64,000 bases of DNA from Pleurodeles waltl (Eukaryota; Chordata; Amphibia; Caudata; Salamandridae): the NCBI RefSeq assembly GCF_031143425.1, contig NC_090446.1, forward strand, positions 1,029,049,066 to 1,029,113,065, read 5' to 3'. The position numbers and the translations under genes were made by a program. How positions within the stretch are numbered: the first letter of the stretch is position 1; the number at the start of each line of letters is the position of its first letter. The notes below the pieces were generated by a model. The model made no database searches, had not been told where the DNA came from, and worked only from the letters and a program-made list of their open reading frames with translations. This document shows positions 11,877 to 21,824 of the stretch, piece by piece.

Positions 11877-12337
11877 GGCCCTCATTACAAGTGTGGCAAA
11901 CTTACGATCGCCACATTCGCAATGGAGGTCTGCAACACCGCCAGTGTGGCGGTCCAACCGCCATATTAAAACCCTGGCAGTCGGTCTGCCAGAGAACTGC
12001 CAGCTCTGCCAGGATCTTGGATCCCGGCAGTCTGGCGGTGACGGAGATCCTCAAACACCAGGGCAGTGCTGCAAGCAGCGGTGCCCTGGGGATCACAACC
12101 TTGTAACACCATCATGAAAAGGCTGGTGGGGAACAAGTGCAGGGAACCACTGGGGGGCCCCTGCACTGCCCAAGCACGTGGCATAGGGCAGTGCAGTACC
12201 CCTCCCCCCCGCCCAGCATCCATCCTATCAGGAAACTCTTAATGGGTCCGGCGTGGAGATAGCCTGTGTGGCGGCTACCTTCCCGTTGGAAGTTCGGCAG
12301 ATGGTGAAAAACATCTGTCGAAGTCCTAATGAGGCCC
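11877..12337. mobile_element. Harbinger-type MITE with AGA target duplication
   Basis: The 461-bp element begins GGCCCTCATTA and ends TAATGAGGCCC, an 11-bp inverted repeat with one mismatch. It is flanked by AGA at 11874-11876 and 12338-12340. The interior is GC-rich with several palindromic GGCGGTCCAACCGCC-like words. Terminal sequence and 3-bp duplication match the Harbinger end at 34954. It is inserted in a purine-rich repeat that continues on both sides. Confidence 0.82.
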
Positions 12338-12340
12338 AGA

Positions 12341-12425
12341 GTGTGGAAAGGAAGGAAGCAGAACTGTGTAAAAAGGAGAAACAGGAGGTAAAAGTGCAAA
12401 GAAGCTGGAAAGGAACTAAGGAATA
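12341..12425. repeat. Purine-rich degenerate tandem repeat, right part
   Basis: Same A/G-biased character and shared words (GGAAAGGAAG.AGA, TGTGTAAAAAG.AGAAA) as 11505-11873. It represents the other side of the MITE insertion. Confidence 0.5.
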
Positions 12426-13165
12426 TCACCCTAGTTATGCCATCTAAACCACTCATTTTCACAGCTTGCATACTTTCATGGTAAATCATTGATCATCTTT
12501 GATGCATGTACGTTTAGCTGCAGTGCAAAGAGAAGCTTAATTATGGCATCCATGGCACCTCGTGGCAACACCCACAATGGCCCAGACCTGATCGTTTTGC
12601 CAATGCTTACTTTGTATTGCTTTATGCCCTTCCCTGCACACACTCCTAGTCAGTGACTCCAAATCATGGACAAGGAGTCTACAGGAAGACAGGATTGAGA
12701 GCCTTCAGTTAACCACTGGCCAGGGCTTAGTTTACATCCCCTCTCTCTGTAGAACGGTGTGGTTTCTGCAAGTGTGAGCACTTGGACCATATCCCCAAAT
12801 CTTCTCGGCCAGCTCAAGTACTTCTCTGTTCTCTGTACTTCAAGCATCCCCCTATAATTACCACCATGTAAATCTTACCTTATTCGTACTGGAAAGCATT
12901 CAAAAGATATGTGCTATGACTGCAGGCATGTTCTCTTTGCTGAAGGAATTCAGAATAGAATGTTTAGCAATTTTCATTAGGAAAAAACTTGAAACCCTCT
13001 TCACAGGATCAGGCTGCCATACATACTGTAAGAACCTTGCCACTTGTACAAACTTCAGGACTCAAGGAGCAGGATACCACCCATCATACCAGCACAAAAG
13101 AACTGGATGGTAAAGTTATATTTTGTTATTGAGTTTTTGTTGATTAATGAGCATTGTATGTGTTT
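12426..13165. other. No gene recognised
   Basis: Mixed-composition DNA with no convincing coding, terminal or tandem signal. Short open frames on both strands show no family resemblance. Confidence 0.4.
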
Positions 13166-13605
13166 AGAGCTATGTACTGCGTAGAGTCACATTCCTCTCT
13201 GCTGGGATGGATCTTGTAGGAAACGGGGCAGAAATCATACCTTACCGCTTGGAATTAGACAAAGACTGTGGCCATTGTGTGTGGATGGAGACTGCACATA
13301 TGCAGACAATGCCCTACCAGGCAGTGTTCTGACTACACTGGACTGGATCCAGAAACTTTTCAGCAATTGATCTTGCATGTATCAGCCCAGGCCACAAACT
13401 CTATCCAGTGTCTAGAGAAGATTGATTTCTTGAAGGGATGGCATGCCACAAGAAGACATCCCCTACCTGTGCAAGCAGGTCAAAACCACTCAATTGGTTC
13501 TGTTCAACTGGTTCTGCTCAATCTCCAGGCATGGAGATGTACGTTGTGGAAATTCCGATGAAGAACTCTGCCCTATTGCTGGGTGTAGTGAAATGGGTTC
13601 TGCCA
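13166..13605 (-). repeat. DIRS-containing unit, copy A, left segment
   Basis: Alignable with 46640-47930 of copy B. Shared words include AGTCACATTC.TCTCTGCTG, ACTGGATCCAGAA.C, TTCAGCAATTGAT.TTGC.TGTATCAG, and CTCAACTGGTTCTGCT.AATCTCCAGGCATGGAGATGTA. Copy B has about 1 kb more inside this segment. No protein domain could be read here, so its role within the element is not known. The homology stops at about 13600 and resumes at about 19640, so roughly 6 kb has been inserted or rearranged between them. Confidence 0.65.
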
Positions 13606-13622
13606 ATTTAATCTGCCCAGAT

Positions 13623-14155
13623 GAACAAGTTACTTACCTTCGTCAATGCAATATCTGGTAGAGACAGTATCTGGCCGCCAGATTACTTCTTTCAGAATCT
13701 TCCCCAGGCGCGAGACTGGATCTGGAAACTTTTTTCTTCCAGCACGTCTGCTCATCGGAAGAGGGTACTGCGCGACTCTGTACCGATGTAATCCACTGGA
13801 TGTGAGCTCAACAGAATCTATATAACCTCCTCTTCGATGCACCAACTTCAGTTTCTTCCATGACTTTTTCCATGCTCAAAACATGCAGCCACATATGGAA
13901 ACTGCCTATCAAATCAGTGTGCTAAAATAAAAGACACCTTTGTGTCAAATAGTTACTGAATTCTCAATTCAGAATATGAATTTCCATTACAAAATCTTTG
14001 AGACAAAAGGGGACTCAATTCGCAGAGCGGAGAAGATGGGAGGGTGGCTAAGAAATCTGCAGCTAGATCCTGTCTCTATCAAATAACACATTACCGAAGG
14101 TAAGTAACTTGTTCGTCTGATAGAGACATCCAGCCATAGATTCCTTACTTTAGAA
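13623..14155. repeat. Inverted-repeat module with three copies of one sequence block
   Basis: The 20-mer GAACAAGTTACTTACCTTCG at 13623-13642 occurs as its perfect reverse complement at 14095-14114. Similarity continues inward for about 65 bases on each arm (TAGAGACAG.ATCT.GC). A third copy of the inner block (TAGAGACA...AGATTCCTTACTTTAGAATC) follows in direct orientation at about 14118-14155, resembling 13656-13698. Inverted termini plus a repeated internal block are features of DIRS-like element ends, but no integrase or recombinase is attached, so that link is an inference. Confidence 0.6.
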
Positions 14156-14851
14156 TCAGATACATAAGTCATACTAACCCTGGAGAAGGGACTGCGAAGT
14201 GAGACCAATAAGAAAGTCTCTAAGTATAACAGAACAAGAGAAAAAGACCGGACACACCTAATAAATTAGGTTAGCAATAACATACTCTACAACTTAAAAA
14301 CCTGTGGAAGGAACCACAGGTAAACAGTCATAAGACATTAAAAAAATGGGAATACAATTATCCATGTTAGTATAATTGTGTGCCAGAAGTAACTCAATCA
14401 ATATGGATATAAAACTATTTGCTCCCTTAATGGGATCCAAACCCATGCCTGCTCACCCGATAAGAACGGGTGAAAAGACCACAGTAATAAAAATCACAAA
14501 GGCCTTGAAAGCATGGGGATAACATTACCCATGACAGTAGGACAATTTTGCCAAATGACCCTATGCATATAAATTCATTAGCTCGTATATCCAGACCCAA
14601 ACTGCGTGTTCGATACTTGTGAAATATAGGTCAGCAGGCCTTGCCACTGAACAATACCTTGTTGTCATATTAAATTATATCCTAGCCAGACCTGTTCTGT
14701 AAAAAATACAAAGAAAAAATCAATTTTCCATGGATAAAGCATTAGAAATGCTCTCTTAAAAAGAAGTTGAATACAACAATAGCAACTATTGGAACCTAGG
14801 AGAGTTAACTAAAGATAATACAATTACCTCTAGGATATGCCTATATGCCTA
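14156..14851. other. AT-rich stretch, no gene recognised
   Basis: Strongly AT-rich, with many stops in all frames. It precedes the fold-back element. The flanking style continues at 16168-16980, suggesting one AT-rich host repeat that received several insertions. Confidence 0.45.
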
Positions 14852-14866
14852 TATATGTATATGTAT

Positions 14867-16152
14867 CATTCCACAAAAGCTGCTAATGTTACCGAACACT
14901 TTCAGATGGGTGCCTCCTTCGTGCAAGCAGCAAGCACGTGAAATACAGACATCAAACAGGCTCCACTTCAGAGCCTCCCGGCGCACTCTTGGAATTTACA
15001 GCCACATTAATTTCATCTCCCCAGCATGACGCGTTTCGGCAACCTGCCTTTCTCAAATGCCAGTAGTGAAAAGGACATTTAAACACAGGTGCTTAAATAC
15101 GTTTTTTTCATTGCTCTTTAATCATGGTATTTGTAAGTGAAAAGGGACTTGCGTTCCCCATTGAAAATCTAGCTAAGAGCGCCGCCATCATGTTATGTCT
15201 TAGAAGTTGTTTACATAGTCCCAGTCATGATTTTACTCCAGTGGATTATAATACCAAAGTGGTTTCTGGGCACATTCCTTCAACTTTTATATCCGGTGCA
15301 CTCTCAGTTTAAACACTGTTGTTAAATATCGTGTCTTTCAAAGCATGTCAATGTCCCTTCATAAATAAATGTGCTATTCCTTTTCATCAAGCCGTATTTT
15401 TGCCCATAATTTTACTCCATGCTTAGCTAGATTTTCAATGGGGAACGCAAGTCCCTTTTCAGTGGAGCCTGTTTGATGTCTGTATTTCACGTGCTTGCTG
15501 CTTGCACGAAGGAGGCACCCATCTGAAAGTGTTCGGTAACATTAGCAGCTTTTGTGGAATGAAATAATTGTTGTTACCAGAACCACCGTAGCCCTGCCAA
15601 CTCGGAAATATATGCTTGCTGTTAATTCAGGACATGACCACATGGATTAGCGTAAATTACTTAACAAACGCTTTCAAGCATGGAGTAAAATTATGGGCAA
15701 AAATACGGCTTGATGAAAAGGAATAGCACATTTATTTATGAAGGGACATTGACATGCTTTGAAAGACACGATATTTAACAACAGTGTTTAAACTGAGAGT
15801 GCACCGGATATAAAAGTTGAAGGAATGTGCCCAGAAACCACTTTGGTATTATAATCCACTGGAGTAAAATCATGACTGGGACTATGTAAACAACTTCTAA
15901 GACATAACATGATGGCGGCGCTCTTAGCTAGATTTTCAATGGGGAACGCAAGTCCCTTTTCACTTACAAATACCATGATTAAAGAGCAATGAAAAAAACG
16001 TATTTAAGCACCTGTGTTTAAATGTCCTTTTCACTACTGGCATTTGAGAAAGGCAGGTTGCCGAAACGCATCATGCTGGGGAGATGAAATTAATGTGGCT
16101 GTAAATTCCAAGAGTGCTCCGGGAGGCTCTGAAGTGGAGCCTGTTTGATGTC
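14867..16152. mobile_element. Complex fold-back element with perfect 15-bp target duplication
   Basis: The sequence is bounded by TATATGTATATGTAT at 14852-14866 and again, identical and in the same orientation, at 16153-16167. Inside, about 460 bp (about 14955-15420) is repeated as an inverted copy at about 15679-16152 with very few differences, for example GACGCG versus GATGCG in one CpG. The terminal segment 14867-14969 is itself repeated in inverted form at 15460-15563. A small inverted copy of internal sequence (TTAGCTAGATTTTCAATGGGG) sits at 15423-15459. A unique spacer of about 115 bp lies at 15564-15678. The same 62-codon open frame appears in both arms (15124-15312 plus, 15788-15976 minus) only because the arms match. 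Arms this similar imply a young or gene-converted palindrome. No transposase is encoded. Confidence 0.82.
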
Positions 16153-16167
16153 TATATGTATATGTAT

Positions 16168-16984
16168 ATAGTGACATAGGAGTAAATAATTAAATGTCTT
16201 TGTACCAATAAGAGCAAGTTATTACTTTTAGATACAAAAGTAAAGCAGAGTAAACAGTCAGACCATATTGATACAATAGTATGGAACCTATAGTGGACAC
16301 CCTACCACATAGGAAATCAACAGCCATCCAAATCGACAGAGCAACACAATTGTTTGAGACATTGCCATCAAGCAACAGTATAATTAATAAAATTTTAACA
16401 TATTAACGCCTTAATAGTCTTATAAGATTAAATAAGATAATATGTTTGATAAAGAACTTTGCTAACCTGGTGGAAACCAAGGTTAGTACGTGCCACTATA
16501 TGAAGAGAGACCTCACTACAGATAATCTAGAAAAGGTCTACCATACTTAAACTGGAAAATTTAAATGATTCAATAATAAAAAGAATCTGCCTGATTTTGT
16601 AAATTCCATCTATTGACCACACTCCTTAAAGCGTAAACCCAAAGTACCAACAAAGAGAGTCAGTTAAATGATGACAGTATCTGACAAAATTCAGCTGCAC
16701 TTTACAAATACTGGATTTATTCATTTGTTACCTAGAAGAGCAAAGGTTCTTTAATATTTTAATAAAAGTCTTCTACAACAAGTGGAAGTTATGAGCAAAC
16801 ACCTACTACCCAAATAAACGTTTACGAACGTCTCCACAGAGAAGAAAAGGTACACCTTAGGAGGGAACTTTTCTTCAGAAAAGTAGGATATCTTAAGTAA
16901 CATGCAAAAGCACCATCACAACACTAAAGAGTCCAGAATATTAAGCACTCTTCACAATATAGTGAATAAAATCAATCGAGAGAC
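16168..16984. other. AT-rich stretch, no gene recognised
   Basis: AT-rich with stops in every frame. It separates the fold-back element from the first GC-rich Harbinger MITE. No motif is identified. Confidence 0.45.
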
Positions 16985-16987
16985 TAT

Positions 16988-17592
16988 GGGGGTCATTCCG
17001 ACTCGGGACCGCGGATGCACCGCCAACAGGCTGGCGGTGCATCCAGGCCAATTCTGACCGCGGCGGTAAAGCCGCGGTCAGAAAAGGGAAACCGGCGGTT
17101 TCCCGCCGGTTTTCCCCTGGCCTGAAGAATCCTCCATGGCGGCGCTGCAGGCAGCGCCACCATGGGGATTCCGACCCCCTTCCCGCCAGCCTGGTTCTGG
17201 CGGTTTTGACCGCCAGAACCTGGCTGGCGGGAACGGGTGTCGTGGGGGCCCCTGGGGGCCCCTGCAGTGCCCATGCCAATGGCATGGGCACTGCAGGGGC
17301 CCCCTAACAGGGCCCCACAAAGATTTTCAGTGTCTGCATTGCAGACACTGAAAATCGTGACGGGTGCCACTGCACCCGTCGCACGCCTTCAACTCCGCCG
17401 GCTCCATTCGGAGCCGGCTTCATCGTTGAAGGCGCTTTCCTGCTGGGCCGGCGGGCGGCCTCCTGGCGGTCGCCCGCCGGCCCAGCGGGAAAGCCAGAAT
17501 GTGCACCGCTGTCATTTGACCGCGGTGCGGACATTCGGCGGCTCCCGCCGGCCCTGCGGTTACCGCGGCCGGCGGGAGTCGGAATGACCCCC
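16988..17592. mobile_element. GC-rich Harbinger-type MITE with TAT target duplication
   Basis: This 605-bp island begins GGGGGTCATTCCGACTC and ends in the exact reverse complement GAGTCGGAATGACCCCC. It is flanked by TAT at 16985-16987 and 17593-17595. It is very GC-rich in an AT-rich neighbourhood and packed with palindromes: GCGGCTTTACCGCCGC-type words, CCTGCAGTGCCCATGCC...GGCATGGGCACTGCAGG around 17260-17302, CATTTTCAGTGTCTGCATTGCAGACACTGAAAAT-type symmetry near 17322-17354, and the GCCGGC blocks of 17390-17480. Overlapping long open frames on both strands are a by-product of composition and symmetry. Confidence 0.88.
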
Positions 17593-17595
17593 TAT

Positions 17596-17748
17596 GTCTC
17601 CTTGGAGACTTACAAAAGCATGACATAATCATAGGAACTAAACAATAATGTTTGAAGAACATGTATAAACCAACAATGTCTACACAAAGGTATAAAATAG
17701 CCACCATACTGTTATTGCTATATGACAGAACATTAAGAACAGAAGCAC
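17596..17748. other. AT-rich spacer between two MITEs
   Basis: About 150 bp of the same AT-rich host sequence that lies on either side of the MITE pair. No gene is seen. Confidence 0.45.
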
Positions 17749-17751
17749 ATA

Positions 17752-18436
17752 GGCCCTCATTTAGACACTGGCGGTAAGTGCCGCCTCCAGCTGTGGCGAC
17801 GGCCGCCAAAAGACCATCACCGCGGCTAACATCCATCTGCCAAATTATGACCACAGCCGGATTTCCACTACAAGAAGGGCGGAAATCCAGCTGTGGCCAT
17901 ACTGGCTGGTTGTGTTAAGGTGGCGCTGCTACCACCAGCAACCCCACGCCAGTATGAATGAAAATGTGAATGCATGTCTGCATGTCAGTGTGAATGTGTG
18001 TACGGATGTGTGCAAGAATGAATGGATACATGTATGAATGAGTGTATGCCTGTGTGAGTGAGGGCGTGTATGTGTGATGCGCGTCTACCAGTGTGCGTGA
18101 ATAGGGAGAGGGGATTGGAAGGGGGGAGCGTGGATGGAGGTGGTGTGGGGAGCGTATGGGGAGTGTTTGGGTGGGTTGGTGGTCCTCCTACCAGTGACAG
18201 GGAAGGAATTCCCTGGTAGGCAGGGTCAAAATGCCGCCAGCGGTACAATAGCAGCTGCCACGCTGGAGATTGTTATCTCCGGCCCGGCGGCTGCTAAGGC
18301 CATGGCAGTCGGAGTAGTATATTGGCAGGTTGGCTGCAGCCAACCTGCCAATGTCATAATGTGCGGTATGTACGGCGAGCCTGTTGGCTGTACTACCGCC
18401 ACATTATCATCAACCGCCGGGGCCATAATGACCCCC
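17752..18436. mobile_element. Harbinger-derived MITE with ATA target duplication
   Basis: The 685-bp element begins GGCCCTCATTTAGACACTGG and ends with the imperfect inverted copy CCGGGGCCATAATGACCCCC. It is flanked by ATA at 17749-17751 and 18437-18439. Its first 60 bases resemble the reverse complement of the right end of the Harbinger element at 34954 (GGCCCTCATTATGACATTGG, then GCGGTAA, a GCCGC/CCGC block and GCTGTGG.GA.GGCC). The interior has a GT-rich stretch (17955-18160), also present in the subterminal part of the larger element (34400-34600). This makes it a deletion derivative or close relative of that element. Confidence 0.85.
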
Positions 18437-18439
18437 ATA

Positions 18440-18835
18440 ATGTCTTAAGGCTCACAAGACAATAACCATCTGGTGTACAATGTACTAAATCTAAGAAAAG
18501 TAAATAACTTTTACTATGAATGATAAGTAATGTCATGCAAATAGATCATTTAAACAAATAAAGAAGGTCACAGTCGATCTTCTTTGAAAACACAAGAAGG
18601 AATTTTTTAGGAAGAAATCCTCAATGGGGTATAATCCCATCAATGGAATATCATTCTGCTGATGAACATCACACAAATACCACAATGAAGTAAAAGAACA
18701 CTTCTACATAATAACCATGATTAATAAGAGATGCATTTAAATACACTCCCTTATCAGAAGGTAAATAATATACTGAGATACTGGAGCTGCTAAAATCAAA
18801 ACTTCCCTATAAGGGATAGTAACAACCAGATGTAC
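18440..18835. other. AT-rich stretch, no gene recognised
   Basis: AT-rich sequence with no coding or terminal-repeat signal. Confidence 0.45.
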
Positions 18836-19080
18836 CAAAACATTTTGCATTTGCAAACAGTGCCTTTCACGATGTACGAATGGCATTGCAGTCCAATTTT
18901 AGGGAATCACAATTTTTTGCGATTCCCTAAAATTGCGATTCTGACTAGGGAATCGCAATTTGCTATTCCTTAAATAGGAAATAGCAAATAGGGAATTCAG
19001 ATTTGCTATTTCCTATGCACATGTATCGAGCATTTCCTAAATGCGAACTGAGCATTTAGGAAATGAAATTATCACCAACT
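18836..19080. repeat. Hairpin-rich repeat built on GGGAATCGCAAT words
   Basis: Contains a strong palindrome at about 18896-18934 (ATTTTAGGGAATC ... GATTCCCTAAAAT). Related inverted words follow: TAGGGAATCGCAATTTGC, TATTCCTTAAATAGGAAATAGC, GCATTTCCTAAATGCG and GAGCATTTAGGAAATG. The series of overlapping stems resembles a short MITE that folds along its whole length. Ends are not fixed. Confidence 0.55.
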
Positions 19081-19635
19081 CCAAAAGAAGGAAAGAAGGA
19101 CACAACACACATGTATTGTGGTTATATCATGTTTTGTTGAAATGTGATGTTTTACAATGCCTTAATGCTTTATCCAAATACGTTGCTGACTGTTATTGAT
19201 TTTTCATGAGTGGCTGCAAAGCTTTATTATATTAATTATAATGATTGCGGATGGATTATCGTTAAGGACGTTAATGATAAAGTGATGCATTATCACATGT
19301 AATGCTTACCGTTAAGTGTGATAACATTGGTAAGGCCCAGAGGCCTACTTGGTTTAAAGTGACAACCTCCCTATAGGATGATGGGCTATATTGTATGGGA
19401 GGGGACTATTGTGATTTTTTAGGTGGTACTGTCATCAAAGATATTTCCACCAGCCTTATGTATATTCCTAATAACTGCATAGTATTAAATAGTGTGTGCA
19501 TAATCTGTGCACTTTTCCTTTTCTAAAGAAAAACAAAGATTGGTCAATCAGTAATTGAGTGTTATTATTGCATGCCAGAAAATACTGAATACTAGCCTAC
19601 ACCATCTCCCCTTAGTAGGCCATGGACTGCTCTGC
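19081..19635. other. AT-rich stretch, no gene recognised
   Basis: No gene or repeat boundary was identified. The DIRS homology resumes just to the right. Confidence 0.4.
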
Positions 19636-19639
19636 TTCA

Positions 19640-20984
19640 CTACCCTGAAAGACGAGTGCTACAATGGGGTGTTTGGTTCCAAGTGAGGGGGTATTTGTGG
19701 ATCTATTACATGTGCTAATTCTCCTGCAGAGATCAACAGATGGTAGGGCAATTGCTCAGGCCAGCAGCTCAAAGTGCCACACTCTCTGACACCAATTCCA
19801 GGGCTATCAGGATGATCTAAGACCAGTATATCCTGACCTTGTCCAGTACTCGGGGAAGAAGTGTAACAAGTGGTAATGCATAGCGGAGACCCAGGTCCTT
19901 TGGAAGTCAGAAAGCATCTCTGCGGGAGCCTTGAGGTAAAAACTGTAACGTGCAAAAGGCTTGATAGTAAGCGTTCTTAGTGATAGCAAAAAGATTTACC
20001 CAAGGCACACCTCATTAGGAAAAGATGCCATGAGCTACCTCTGGATTAAGACATCACTTGTCAGTAGGCTACATGCCATCTTTTGAACTTGTCCGCCCTG
20101 GCATTGAAGGATCCTAATAGATGGCTGACAGTCATCGAGATCCCCTGAAGATCCAACCAGCTCCACAGTTTCAGTGCCTCCTGCACAGCACCATTGACTC
20201 CATACCACCCTGCTTATTGAAGTGCCAGATGGCTATTGCATTGCCCATCAGAACTTGGAAGGACCTACTCTTTATGGAAGGCGGTAAACCTTAAGAGTCA
20301 GCAGGATGGCAACTCTACAATGTTGATATGTTGCCTCTACTCCTACAGAGACCAGATGCCTCTAATCTTCACCTCATCCAGGTGCCCTCAATAGCAACAG
20401 TTATAACCTCCACGTTTCAAAACTATTGCATCGATCACCACCTTGAGCTCTGGGTAGGATACAGAGAAGGCCTCACACACATCACATTAGCATCCTTCTT
20501 CTGCCATTGTAGGTCCTGGTGCTTTGCATGACACATGGATGCGGTCTGAGAAGCACTACCAGTATTGAGCTCTTTGAAGGTAGAGATTTTACTGAAAAGC
20601 TCACTTGCGCCAATGAGTATGAGGTGGCAGAAGGTTACAGGTTGCTAGAAAAACAAGAAGCCTCAGAAATACCCTGGCCGAATTTGGGCCTGAAACACCA
20701 GGATCATATTCTGAATGTCCTGCACTAGCTGTGAGGGGTGGGGAGCTGGAGGCTTTGAACACTACTGTACTCCAGAACTGCCTGTATAAAGGGAATTCCT
20801 TGCACTGGTCGGAGATGGGATTTAAACTGGAGACATTCAGGGAAGTAAATAGTGAGATTGTTGCCTGCAGGTGGTTTGTCACTGACTCTGACAGGCCTGT
20901 CTTCAACAGCCAGTCGTTGAGGTATGGAATGGCATGTAAAGGCAAAGGAGGCCGAACTCAGCTCAAACAGCAGATCAGAAAACT
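19640..20984 (-). pseudogene. DIRS-like retroelement copy A, RNase H and RT C-terminal part
   Basis: On the minus strand, from 20984 downwards, the RT end reads YLNDWLLKTGLSESVTNHLQ (about 20940-20880), where the family has a double aspartate. Next is a linker, then RNase H-like sequence around 20290-20150 (LPSIKSRSFQVLMGNAIAIW and FNKQGG). The same order and sequence occur in copy C (38895-38578) and, for RNase H, in copy B (48529-48128). This combination of RT followed by this RNase H variant is characteristic of DIRS-like elements. Frames are broken many times and the active-site aspartate is replaced by asparagine (20916-20918). The segment is separated from the rest of the RT by the MITE at 20987-21822. 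No tyrosine recombinase could be read. Confidence 0.82.
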
Positions 20985-20986
20985 TA

Positions 20987-21822
20987 GGGGCATATTTAAA
21001 ATCTGTTTGCGCCGAATGTGCGTCAAAAATTTTGAAGCACATTCGGCCAAAACTGTGCACTATATTTAAACTTTGACGCCCGAGCCCGCGGACGTCAAAA
21101 TTCCTCCGTGTGCGTCATTTTTTGGATGCAGGAAACTGCCTTGCGTTAATGACATGCAAGGTAGGCGTTCCCGCCCAAAAAATGACGTTAAGGCATGTGT
21201 GCCTTATTTATACTCCTGCGTCATTTTGACGCACAGGAGGGGGCAGCTGTTTTTTAACGCCTGGGTCAGGGCAGGCGTTAAGGGACCTGTGGGCTCACTT
21301 CCATGGTCTCTGACCATGGAAGGAGTCCAGAGGTGCCGTTCCCTGCCCCCAGGGACACCCCTTGCCACCCTCGCCCACCCCTGGAGGACACCCATGGATG
21401 GGGGGACCCATCCCAGATAAGTACAGGTAAGTTGAGGTAAGTATTTTTTTAATTTTTTTAAAGTGGCATGGGGGGCCTAATTTGTGCTCCCCTACATGCC
21501 ACTGTGCCCAATGGCCATGCCCAGGAGTCATTTCAATGGGGGTTGTGTGTCAAAAAATGGCGCAAGTCCAGTTTGAGGCATGATTTTTGCTTCAAACCTG
21601 ACTTGCACCATTTTTTGACGCACAACCCCCATTTTCCCCTACGCCGGCGCTGCCTGGTTTGAGTCATTTTTTTTTAACTCAGAGCAGTCCGCAGCGCCGG
21701 CTAATGACATTCCTTAAATAAGGTGCCCGCATGGCGCGTAGGAATGGCGTTAGCCGGCGGTAAAATGTTTGACACAAACCAGCACTGGCGCTGGTTTGCA
21801 TCAAAAAGTATAAATATGGGCC
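20987..21822. mobile_element. Non-autonomous DNA transposon, family 1, copy 3
   Basis: This 836-bp element begins GGGGCATATTTAAA and ends AAGTATAAATATGGGCC. It is flanked by TA at 20985-20986 and 21823-21824. It interrupts the DIRS-like RT: the minus-strand coding sense runs from about 21960 to 21830 (SCTRPAVPQ...LFSCGEGR) and continues at 20984 (FSDLLFELSSASFAFT). Interior blocks match copies 1 and 2 (GCGTCATTTTTT, CCAGATAAGTACAGGTAAG..AGGTAAGTATTTTTTTAA, terminal hairpin around GGTTTG). Confidence 0.85.
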
Positions 21823-21824
21823 TA

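Noticed and set aside
15024..15075. Calling a hammerhead ribozyme
   Set aside because: The hairpin plus GAAAC is present, but the CUGANGA core is not matched at essential positions. Reported only as a motif.
15124..15976. Two identical 62-codon proteins on opposite strands
   Set aside because: They are the same chance frame in the two arms of an inverted repeat. There is no homology or start context.
17136..17587. Several 70-144 codon Pro/Gly/Arg-rich frames on both strands
   Set aside because: They arise from GC-rich palindromic MITE sequence with few stop codons.
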